NCBI GenBank assembly: GCA_900660155.1
Contig: CABFPE010000272.1
Location: forward strand, 456,407 to 520,406
From: Hofstenia miamia
Lineage: Eukaryota; Xenacoelomorpha; Acoela; Hofsteniidae
Length of the DNA: 64,000 bases
Direction: 5' to 3'
Positions 1-11,200 of this stretch are shown here, one piece after another. Both the position numbers and the translations under genes were made by a program. The notes below the pieces were generated by a model, which saw only the letters and a list, made by a program, of their open reading frames with translations, ran no database searches and was not told the DNA's origin. Within the stretch, counting starts at the first letter, position 1. Every line of letters starts with the position of its first letter.

Positions 1-1930
1 AAGCCTTTAGGGTTTGGTGTATTGTTCATTTAATAATTGTAACATTGATAAATTTCGAATATTAGGAAGTAGTTGAGTCATTTCAGATATGAATGGAGGC
101 CCGAATTTCGAACATTGTTTTCAGTGTGACACATCAAAAATTAAATACTTTCTCTCAAATTTGATTCAAATTTGAACATGATAAAATATACTGGTACAAA
201 CTACTACCCCCTGTCTTAGAGGAAATTTTCTTTGTAACGTAATTGCAAATTTCTCTAAAAATTTGAGGTTTCATTTATTTAAAAAAATATTTCAACAAGT
301 GTTGCATCATCGTGGCGCCCTTTCGCAATCACAACTGCTGATGCCAAAGATATTACATCTTAACAAAATCTCGGCCGGGGGTGGGGTGCTGTAAAAGCAC
401 CCTCGTGAAAAATAATGTTATATCTAATTTGAAAGAAGATTTAATTCTTATATTTTGTTACTATTCCTAAAATACTGTTAGCAAGACAAACATCAAAAAT
501 AAAAATCATACTTCCATCATACTTCCATGATTTTTCTAATTATACACATATTCTAAAAAAGGCTAGTATTTATATTGCAATCTTCATTGATAAATTCCCT
601 TCAGCACGTCAGAACAAGATGACATTGAAACATTGCTTTCTAAAGGTGTTCAGTTTATTATAAACTCAAGCTGCCAAATATTACGGTTGTTATTATGGTT
701 TTGGAACAAATTTCTTAAACGTTTGGACAATTTGCTGACGTCAGCGTCAATTATACCGCCAAAGCAACAGAAAATCGAATTTTTTGTTCTCTTCGTATTC
801 AGCCATACGTTAGCTATAGTCCTGCCAAGTTTTGCTGCTTGGTGATGAATAGGATTAATGTTACGAGGGCTGCTATTGGAGCACCAGCTCGGTTATAAAA
901 GCGAAAAAAGCCCGGCCGATATAGAGTAAAGAAAATACCTATTTTGACAATGGATGGTGCGTATACATGAAATGTAATGTAATTTGCCGTTTCCTAGTGT
1001 TAAGCATTGTTGGTTTATAAAAAGTTTCCATTAAATCATATTCCCTATTTACAATAAAAATTTCTAACAGCAATATTTTTAAAATTTGTAAGAAAAGTTT
1101 ATAATTTTGTGGAAGTTAATCTGTTGTGTTTACTTTAAAGTGCTTTCAATTTTTTTAAAAATTAAGTTATAAGCCGACATTTGGTAGATTGTATGCGTAT
1201 CTTCCCTCAGAAAAGCTCTTGTATTCTTAATAAAATGTAAAATAGAAAATTAAAGCTGATTTGGTGCTGAACTTCCATGATTATTTATGAAATTTGAATT
1301 AAATATTTTCCACTTCAACTATGGCAAATATGTCACCCATAAATAGGCTGACCAGACAAATTCTGAAAAAAAGAATTTTCGAAAAATAATTTAAATTGAG
1401 CAGAAAAAAGACCAGCCCCGTACCTTACGACCTTACAAAACAGTTGATAACGGAAATTTCAAAAAAAACCTATAAAACAATAGAACGTATTAAACAGTCT
1501 TGCTGCTATCGTTGTCCAATCCCAGCAGTTTATATAGTCCTGTGAATCCGACACCTACTACCTTTCAGTTAATTGCTAAATTAGAATAAATAGTCGAGCT
1601 TATTAAATGCTTGTTGCAATCAATTTCAAAACAGAATTCAGGGGATGAAACTTACATTCAAAAAGCTATTTGACAATGATCCTAGAATGGGGACCAATGT
1701 GACCCCAGGAAACCAAACTATAATCTAAACATTGCAAAAATAGTTGATTTTATGTTTTGGTTATTTTGGGTCTGTCAATGCCAAATGTTTTGGCATATAT
1801 GCAACATTGGGTTAAGACTATTGTCATGATTGCTATAAAATATAAAATTAATGCAGTGAAATTAGCCCTACACAACATCTAACATGTACATTTTGAAATG
1901 AAAGTTTCAGAAGTGTTAAGTCATAGGATG
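1..1930. other. Non-coding AT-rich stretch, no gene recognised
   Basis: No recognisable gene in this stretch or in its copy at 36719-38648. It holds a perfect 7-bp stem with a 5-base loop at 384-402 (GGGTGCT gtaaa AGCACCC) next to a short GC-rich patch. A 70-codon open frame at 633-845 has no family signature. The region lies downstream of the Salvador stop codon. Confidence 0.5.
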
Positions 1931-4560
1931 TCAAGATTACACATAATTTTTGGCTATCTTACTCCAAGATATTTGAAAGTTTCAACTTGAGCAATTTTTG
2001 ACCTCGAAAAAATTTAAAATATGTGATCGATGATCTTTATTAAATGGAGACATAACACAGAATTCTGGTTTAGTGGGATTTACAGTTAAATTATGAATAT
2101 TGAAACATCTTAACAATTGAGATAGATTTTTTTTCTAATTTACTAATCGACGTTTCTATTTGATAATCATGTGTATATACATGTATCGTCAGCATACTGT
2201 ACTATTCCACAATCATTGCTTAAATTGAAATTTAAATTATTAACATACAACGAAAAGAACAGAGGTCCTAAAATCGTACCTTGTGGAACACCTTTGTAAG
2301 TTTTACCCCAGTTAGAAAATATACCATTTACTTTGACTCTTTGAAATCGATCACTTAAGTAGCATCTTATTGAATTTATACTATTAGAGTCGAAACCAAT
2401 TTATTCTAGTTTTCTAAGAAGAATCTGATGATCAATGGAGTCAAATGCTTTGGGCAAGTCGACATAAGCAATTGTGGCAACAAAGTTATTATCAAGATAA
2501 GATCTCTAATTTTCAGTATTAATTTATATAAGTAGTGAATAAATTAATAAATGAATTGTGCATGCAGTGTACACCCTTGGATAGAAAAACACTATCATTA
2601 TCTATTCTAGTTTTTAGAATTTAAGAAGAATATAGTGGTCAATGGAATCTATTGCTTTGGACAAATCAATAGAAGCAATTGGGACAAAATAGTTATTATT
2701 GTGATAAGATCTTCAATTTTCAGTAGCATAATGTAAAATATCAGAGGTGGAGTGCGCTTTGTGAAAGCTGAATCAAGTATTCAAAAGAATTGATTTGTTA
2801 TGGAGATAAGGGTTTATTTGGTCAAATATTGTTTTTCAAAGATTTTTGCAAAATGTGAGATGAATGAAAGAAGCCAGTAATTGCAACATTTTAGAGGGTT
2901 ACCTCTTTTATATATTAGAGTAACATTAGTTATTTTAAAAATTGATGGAAAGGTATTTAGTTTTGGGCAGTGATTGATGATATGGAATAAAGGACTACTA
3001 ATGAATTTTGCACAATCTTTAATACACCATGCCAGTATTTCGGAAGTTCCGCTTGATATGTACACCTTTTGCTTAGCTGCAGCTTTAAGAACTTCATATC
3101 GGGTCACAAATCTGAATGAAAAAGAATTTTGGGGAACCATGTACCTAAATTTTTCAGGTATAAATGGCAGCGAAGGTCCAAGACATTTGCCTAGGTTAAT
3201 GAATTGATCATTGAATTCATTAGCTATATCTTTGGGTTTGGTTAATATTGCTCCATTAGCATTTTCATTAAGATGCAATTGTTGAACACAACATTTATTC
3301 ATATTCAGTGCGTTGTTGATAAAGTCCCATTTTTGTTGAGTCATTTATTCTACTAAATAGTCATTTAATGTAGCGGTTTTGTGCTGCTCTTAGTTCAATA
3401 TTTGATTTATTCAATGCAATCTTATATAGCCTGTAGTTGTCAACAGTTTTATTTTGTATAGAGGTTTTGTAAGCCCGATTTTTGCATTTGCCAAGTATTT
3501 TTAAATTGAGAGTTAACCAGGAAGAGCGCGTGATTTGATGAATAGAACTTTCGTGTTTAGACAAAATTTTCTTAGTTGGACAATATAAGTTCACATAAGT
3601 GGTGAGTGAATGTATAAATGAATTGAACATAAAGTTTACATCTTCGAATAGAAAGACACTATTCCAAGACTCATTTTCTAAGCGAGTTTTTAGAATTTTT
3701 ATTAATGCTGGGCCTCTCACGAATCCCAAGTTCTTCCGTTTGTATTCTCCATATTGATAAATGAAAAGCAAGTAATGATACAATGATCAGAATAGGGACA
3801 TTCACTGTAGGCATACTTGTAATGGTTAAAATTTTCAACGAGAAAGTAATCAATTAATGTTGAAGATTTATTATTCAGTCTTGTCAGTATATTGGAATTT
3901 ATTGTTAAGATCAAAAGCATCTAGTAAATAATTTATCTTTTTCAGCATTCTTCAGATAGTTGATATTCCAGTCGCCCATCACTATTAATGGTTTGTTTTC
4001 TTTTAGAGCACATTTTAATTCGTTTTCAATTTCTGTAGTAAATCTGATTTGTACTGGGACAGTAAGAGATATTAATTAGTTGATAAATGTCTTTTTTGCG
4101 GAATGCATATTTTGGTTTGATCTATAGATTCTCAAAATTTCTCATCAATCTTAAATCGGGTCGATTTCTCGGCTTAAAGTGTTTTAGAATTAACAACATC
4201 ACTCCATCTCCTTAAGATTTATGGGCAAGATTTAGATCCCTGTCACAACGAAATAATTCATAGCCGTTAGGTTTCCCAGTGATGTCCGAGTCTGTCAGTT
4301 AGCCAGGTTTTAGAGATCCCTAAGATATAGTTTTTACAAATTTGGTATACTAGTTCATTGTATGAAAATGGTTTATTAGTAAGATTTTGGATGTTGTGAT
4401 GAACATATTTAAATGGAGCAGTAGATATACTCATTATGCTACAATAATCGCTGTATGTGTAAATCTTGGACATATTCGGCCCGGGGTTTGGATGAATACC
4501 TGCTTTGAGAAAAGAAGACAAAATTGTGCACCTAATATACTAGAATATGTTGTGATCACG
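1930..4560 (-). mobile_element. CR1/Jockey-type LINE remnant (endonuclease plus RT)
   Basis: Read on the minus strand from about 4560 down. First comes a short N-terminal stretch with the 2A-like motif GIHPNPGP (within 4267-4521). Next is the end of an AP-type endonuclease with a TRLNNKSSTLIDYF segment followed by a SDH triad motif (3717-3920). A basic linker follows at 3361-3783 and the start of reverse transcriptase at 2814-3344. RT motifs KGVPQGTILGPLFF and QYADDT lie at about 2190-2340, and NLTVNPTKPEF at about 2070. Frames are broken by many stops and shifts, so the copy is dead. An internal segment is rearranged (2395-2740). RT motifs place it in the CR1/Jockey group; the exact clade is not resolved. 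Confidence 0.85.
2395..2740 (-). repeat. Rearranged internal duplication inside the LINE
   Basis: Two diverged versions of the same RT segment lie close together. 2410-2525 reads on the minus strand as a segment with AYVDLPKAFDSIDHQILL, and 2620-2735 as one with ASIDLSKAIDSIDHYILL. Between them, 2531-2622 resembles 3599-3700 from the linker region of the same LINE. The simplest reading is that a piece of a second, internally deleted relative lies within this copy. The same pattern is at 39113-39458. Confidence 0.65.
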
Positions 4561-5110
4561 GAAATTACTGTAAATGAGAAACGAATCTAATGGCCAGCTT
4601 TTCTAAGAAATGTTAAATTGCTTGGACTTTTATCTTTACCATAGCCTTAAGTAGTTGCTTACATCAGTATAGACAACTGAATAATAAAATTTTGAATCGA
4701 TTATGTTTCGAAATAGTACTAATAGATAATGCTAGCAATAAACTGGGTATTGCTAGTACAAAGTTGGCCAATAATGTGAAGAGGTTAAAGAATATACGTA
4801 CCATGATAAAAAAATAGAGTAATTTAGAATTAAGTCGTTAAGAAATTGCAAAAATTATTAATGATCGACATTGAAATTAATAAAAATAAAACACTCTAGG
4901 TGATTACGTATATTCATTGAATTTATTGAAGTTAAACAAACTTAAAGGAGAGATTATGATTTAAAATAATTACTACAAATAGCAAATATTTATGAATATC
5001 GGTAAAATATAAAATAACTTAGTTGATGCAAAGCTTTAACTTCGCACAAACACAAAAGAAAATAGATTTGAAAAAATAACAAATTTTATAATAGAATTGT
5101 ACACAGTCCT

Positions 5111-5278
5111 CTAAAATTCTGCCAAATGCAATCTATGCGTTCTGCGTTTCTTTAACTCTGTAAGAAGTGCTTGACGATATGCCTCGTATGACATGACAAT
5201 ATCTTCAAGATCTTTTTTATAAAGTTTCATTAACATCATTTGATAAGTTTCAAGATCATTGGTATTAAACAATTCCCA
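5111..5278 (-). CDS. sav: Salvador terminal exon: SARAH domain and stop
   Basis: After acceptor ATTTTTAG the exon starts in phase 0 with WELFNTNDLETYQMMLMKLY. It continues KKDLEDIVMSYEAYRQALL and ends HLAEF before a TAG at 5113-5111; 55 codons in all. Human SAV1 has WELFQLADLDTYQGMLKLL and MYEAYRQALLTEL at the same place, so this is the long helical SARAH domain that pairs with the Hippo kinase SARAH helix. No break is visible. The exon is repeated at 41829-41996. Confidence 0.95.
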   Translation of the reverse strand, partial: WELFNTNDLETYQMMLMKLYKKDLEDIVMSYEAYRQALLTELKKRRTHRLHLAEF

Positions 5279-8200
5279 CTAAAAATATCAAAGCATAAAG
5301 ATCGTGCTAAATCATTGATTCACTATTCACAAATATTAAAATATTAAAATATTCCATTATTAATATCAATAATTGGTTTAAAATTATTACATCACTGCAA
5401 ACAACATAGTTATCCACGAAAACTCTCTAGAAAAAACTATTAAAACGCTTTCTTTAGATTACATTCTATGTTAGAAAAATCTAAATGCTGACATTAATTT
5501 GGCAGAAAGGTCTACTAAACTTGTAAAGCCAACTACTTTATAAATTATATTAATAACTTTTATTCGTTATCTACATTCTCAGTTCCGTTACTAAATGATA
5601 ACCAAACACATACACATTAATCAATTCTAAAAATATCTGAAAAATGGATTTATTAACCAATTATCTTTGTTTACGCAAAGGGGTAAATTTTAGACTATTT
5701 TAGCAGGTGAAGCAGTTTGTAGTAGTAAGCTAGCCAAGCTCATACTGTGTCGATGTGAATAACACTCAGCTCTCCCTGGTTGAACGGCTTTATGAGCCTG
5801 CTATTGCAAAGGGGCTCATCTATGCTAGATAAAACTGTGGAACATGGAGATTAGTTTTCTAATGTCTAAGGCCAATGAGAAACAAAGTTTCTTAATCAGC
5901 TATAATAATGGCTGCATATGGTTAGGTGCGACATGTAGTTATTATATTTTAATTCAAATATCTAAAACATAGTTCTTTTGGCATTGAATTGCGATGACTA
6001 ATTGTACACTAAAATAATTAGAGGTTTTAAAAAATGTTGGTGGAGTGAAAAGCCTAATATTAGAGCAAATGCCTACTACTACATATGTGCATTGCAGCAG
6101 CCATACACTCAATTTAGTATAAATTCTACATGTTCAGTCCTTGAAATTAGAGAAATGTTTGATAACATTAAGAATTGCACGAAGCTTACTAATGATTCTG
6201 TGAAAAGACCAGAGTCGTCATTAGCATTGAAAAACCTGTGTGGTACAGCAATACTAACACACAATTCCTTGCCTTGAACATATTGAAGATGACCGAAAAG
6301 CCAGTGACAAAGCTCGAATCATTTTAGCACTACAAACAATTAACAAAGATTTGGTATCAGCATTGGCATTCATAAATTGTATCATCATGCCAATTTAAAA
6401 TTGGCGAGCTGGAAATACGAATATTCATAACGCTATTGAATGGAAGGACTCAAATTACGGACCTTATGGTATTGTTATGAAACTAAGTGAAAAACACCGA
6501 ATTTCTTTGCAAACTCCTGGATTAAAAAATCGACAAAAATATCGTACAAATTTTCCTGCAGAAAATGCAGAAAAATAATTCAGAAGGGCAATCTGGTTTC
6601 CATATATTGCCGCTGCCGTGAAATCTTCACATTCACGATTTAATAAACATTTCATTATAATTTCCAAAATTGCTTAAAAGATCCTATCAAAAATTTCATT
6701 ATGTACCTTCTGTTTCTACCAAGAGATTTTAGGTCAACCTGAAAAGTTCCATCAATGACAAAATCTTTGCAATTTTGAAAACTTTTATGAAAGGAAACCT
6801 CTAGAAGCACTTGATATTGTTCCAAACCGTAGAGTTTGTATATTCACTTTAACAATCACAAAGTTTATTTATACATAGGTAGAAATACTGTAACAATTAT
6901 GTTCAGTACTTGTACATTTATTAAACAACATATTTGCAAGTATATATATTTACATGTGTAAGACACTACTCACATTAACACATAGGTCTTAGACTTTTAC
7001 ATATAGACTAACTTGCTACACTTTAATTTTATAGTTATCATTAGAAACCAACAATTGCTTCAAATAAGAAATTTTTTGATCAATATAATGCTAGTATTTG
7101 ACAGGTTACCAAACATCAAAAAGCTGTTTCGAATTAATTGTACATTACCAGTAACGACATGCACAGCAGTGTAATGAAAATTATCAAGTTATATAGTTGG
7201 CTGCAAAAAAATGAGACTGAACACCTATTTTTTTCAAGCTTTGTGGAAACGTATTGAGACGTTTTAGAGGAAAACTATAAAAATAAAAGACAACGAGAAT
7301 TTTGTGAACTGTAAAATGGTCAAACAAAAAAGTTAATTAATTAAACTGATAATTCGTAATTATTTGAAAACACTTACCAAACAAATTGTTTTGCTTTGCA
7401 AAGTTTCTACTTGATTTCATCGGAATGGAAACGTTGGAACAGCTTGAAAACGTCTTTGCGACATCGCAAATTTCTCGATCAACTTATTTTCGAAAGCTGA
7501 AAANNNNNNNNNNNNNNNNNNNNNNNNNNNNNNNNNNNNNNNNNNNNNNNNNNNNNNNNNNNNNNNNNNNNNNNNNNNNNNNNNNNNNNNNNNNNNNNNN
7601 NNNNNNNNNNNNNNNNNNNNNNNNNNNNNNNNNNNNNNNNNNNNNNNNNNNNNNNNNNNNNNNNNNNNNNNNNNNNNNNNNNNNNNNNNNNNNNNNNNNN
7701 NNNNNNNNNNNNNNNNNNNNNNNNNNNNNNNNNNNNNNNNNNNNNNNNNNNNNNNNNNNNNNNNNNNNNNNNNNNNNNNNNNNNNNNNNNNNNNNNNNNN
7801 NNNNNNNNNNNNNNNNNNNNNNNNNNNNNNNNNNNNNNNNNNNNNNNNNNNNNNNNNNNNNNNNNNNNNNNNNNNNNNNNNNNNNNNNNNNNNNNNNNNN
7901 NNNNNNNNNNNNNNNNNNNNNNNNNNNNNNNNNNNNNNNNNNNNNNNNNNNNNNNNNNNNNNNNNNNNNNNNNNNNNNNNNNNNNNNNNNNNNNNNNNNN
8001 NNNNNNNNNNNNNNNNNNNNNNNNNNNNNNNNNNNNNNNNNNNNNNNNNNNNNNNNNNNNNNNNNNNNNNNNNNNNNNNNNNNNNNNNNNNNNNNNNNNN
8101 NNNNNNNNNNNNNNNNNNNNNNNNNNNNNNNNNNNNNNNNNNNNNNNNNNNNNNNNNNNNNNNNNNNNNNNNNNNNNNNNNNNNNNNNNNNNNNNNNNNN

Positions 8201-11200
8201 NNNNNNNNNNNNNNNNNNNNNNNNNNNNNNNNNNNNNNNNNNNNNNNNNNNNNNNNNNNNNNNNNNNNNNNNNNNNNNNNNNNNNNNNNNNNNNNNNNNN
8301 NNNNNNNNNNNNNNNNNNNNNNNNNNNNNNNNNNNNNNNNNNNNNNNNNNNNNNNNNNNNNNNNNNNNNNNNNNNNNNNNNNNNNNNNNNNNNNNNNNNN
8401 NNNNNNNNNNNNNNNNNNNNNNNNNNNNNNNNNNNNNNNNNNNNNNNNNNNNNNNNNNNNNNNNNNNNNNNNNNNNNNNNNNNNNNNNNNNNNNNNNNNN
8501 NNNATATATATATATATACGTACATTCAAATGTAATTATTCTAAGTTTTGATGATATATTCATGTTAGTTTGACGCTAGGATAGACCGGTTCCAATTTTA
8601 AATCATCTTCAGTAAAGAAAATAATGCGGTAATAAATTCACAATAACTACACTTTATAAATTAATATTGCATGCACTTCTAACATAAATTAATGTTAACA
8701 TGCTTTGTTGTATGTTTAATAGTTGATCTTTCTTAGTTTTCTTAATTAAAATTGCTTCACCGATTTTTGGATAGTTTGATCTTAGTAGTATATAGAAATT
8801 ATCTTCTCTTGCAGTATGTTTATGTAAGTATATTTCTGATCTTAGATGCCCATTTAGATGTTCTTTTATTCTGGTTTCTAGATGCGTTTTACTTTCTCCG
8901 ATATATGATTTTTTACAATAATCACATTGGCATTCATATATTAAGGAAGAAATTAAATTTTTCGCAACTGGGTCTTTCTTTTAATGATGTTCGATGTTTT
9001 AAATGATGTAAATGTTGATATTGTCTGCCTTAATTTGGTGTTCATTATTATAAATTTTCTCTTTACTTTAATGACCTGGTTACTGTTTAGAATTTGATGA
9101 TATCAGTTTAGCACGATTAAATAATGCTTTTATGGTGTTAGCTTTGTACGTTTTACAACAATAAGAGCTGTATAGAATATAGAGACCAGAATTTGTTGAC
9201 TTGATGTGCCAATTGGTTTCATGATATTTGATGAAGTTATGAATGCACACCTTAAGAAAATCGAATTTCTTATTGATTTCAGTTTCCATAGAAAATTTGA
9301 TTTCTGGTAAAACGTTATTTAGGTACTTTAAATATTTTCTAGCTTCTTGGTTATCAAAAATTGAAAATATATCATCCACATATCCACATAAAATTCTATA
9401 TTTGTTACTGTTGCTATTTCAAAATTACTTTCAATGATATCCATTGCAAATGCTGCCATTGTTGCTCCTAAGGCTGAGCCCATTACCATTCTATCAATCT
9501 GACTATATGCCGTTTTATTAAATAGGTATGATGTATTCAAGCAACATTTTTCAAGAAATGTTCGCAAGTAGCATGGTATATCACAATTTCGTCTTTTGGT
9601 ATTATTCTCAATATATGATCGATTGTTTTTCTTACGGGAATGTTAGTAAATAATGATTTCACATCATAGCTCAATATATTCTTTTGGTTATTCAATTGGT
9701 AAGTGGAATTTAACTTGGTTAGGAAATCAAATGTATCACGAACATTATATTTAGTTGGAATGCATTTTCAGCAATTTGAATTTTGGAACATGTAAAAACG
9801 GGAGTATTATCAGCCGAGTTTAACTGACGTTAGTGTCACGCGAAGGGCCACCATGGTTGGCCGTGAGTGACAGGAAATTTTTTAATTTCGTACTTTCTAC
9901 ATTGCCGGAAAACAACGTCCCGATGTTGCGTTTGGTCGTGTTTAAAGCAAATAGTCAATAGACTGGAGACAACAAAATCTTGCGGTTCAAGTAATTTACC
10001 ATATTTCATGATGAAAAATTACGTTTATAAATTTATTCTGTTAGCTATTAATCAATGTATTATTGACAAAAATTTTCTGGACGTTTGAAATACTCAGATA
10101 TTTCACCACTACATAAGAAAGGAAATCCTAAATTACGGACAAATTAGCATAACGCATCCATTTTCTAAAATTTTTGAAAACTTTAGCTGCCCAAATATAT
10201 AAGTATTTAAATGATAAAATTCTATCAGACCAAAATTCAGCACTACTGATGCCAGACTTTCAATTATCGAAAATATCAAATTTAATCTAAATAGCAATCT
10301 TTTTAGGGCTGTTGCAATTTTAGACCTTAGTAAAGCATTCAATTATATGGATTTCAACGTTTTGAAAATATAATTTTAGCTATCATTTAGCTATACATCT
10401 TATAAAGCATTTTTGAATAACAGAGAACGACGTGTAAAAATGGACGGAATTTTTTCATATTATACAACTACAAATCTTGGAGTTCCAAAAGGCACAGTAA
10501 TATTACCTATTTTATTAGCACTCTATGTAAACTATGTGTCTCGAACGTTAAAAATGGAATTATTTATCAGTTTGCTGGGGACACATGTAATATTAGAACA
10601 TCGAATAACCCCTTTGACGCTACTAAACGTTTGACTAAACATATTAAATTACTTATTACATTTTTGATAACAATAGATTAAAAATTTATGCTAACAAAAC
10701 TCAATTTATAATAATATTTGCACCAAAGAACATCAAAAGATTTCTGAGAATATCAAAATTAACATAAATGTAATTCAGTGTGTTATTTAGAAGTAACAAT
10801 TCATAAAGATTTAACATTTAATTAATTTTTGTTTTTAAAATTAGAAAGATGGCATCTGGAATTGAATTTTTATATCACTTAAGCCACGTAGGGAATTCAT
10901 ATCATAAACAGTTAATTAATTATTTTGTAATCAGTGAATTCAGTTATTGTTGCTTTCTCTTTCAACTTATAAATACGAGAAATAGGACATCCTTTTTCAA
11001 AAATTTACAACTCGTCTTAGTTATATCCCCAAACACGAATCCATCAGAGACTTAATATCAACATATAAGATATAATTATCATTATATTACATTCAATATC
11101 AATCGTTCTGCATAATGCATGAATATTCTAATAGCTTAATTTCCTTAAAATTCCCCAATGATTTTTTAAAGTGTAATCAAAAAAGCACAAATTTTTAACA

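Larger units (their letters stand above)
1..7193. repeat. Large duplicated block, copy A
   Basis: This block recurs at 36719-43911 with a constant offset of 36718 bases, so there are no net indels over about 7.2 kb. I saw no substitution where I compared the two by eye, and all open frames match exactly. The left border is the window edge, so the repeat may extend further left. The right border coincides with the start of a Tc1-type transposon, after which the two copies differ by several percent. It contains a LINE remnant, the Salvador SARAH exon and a hAT remnant. Confidence 0.95.

Noticed and set aside
633-845. 70-codon frame, duplicated at 37351-37563
   Set aside because: No family signature; the duplicate is part of an identical block and so gives no evidence of selection.
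5700-5880. Possible tRNA or SINE-like patch (GGTTGAAC, hairpin)
   Set aside because: No complete box A/box B pair, cloverleaf or 3' tail could be built.
7386-8573. Long open frames on both strands across 7.4-8.6 kb, 23.2-24.5 kb and 44.1-45.3 kb
   Set aside because: They consist almost entirely of N-derived unknown residues and are products of the three 1000-N gaps.
9846-9856. GCCACCATGG, a perfect start context
   Set aside because: The following frame shows no protein family and lies between two dead retroelements; chance.
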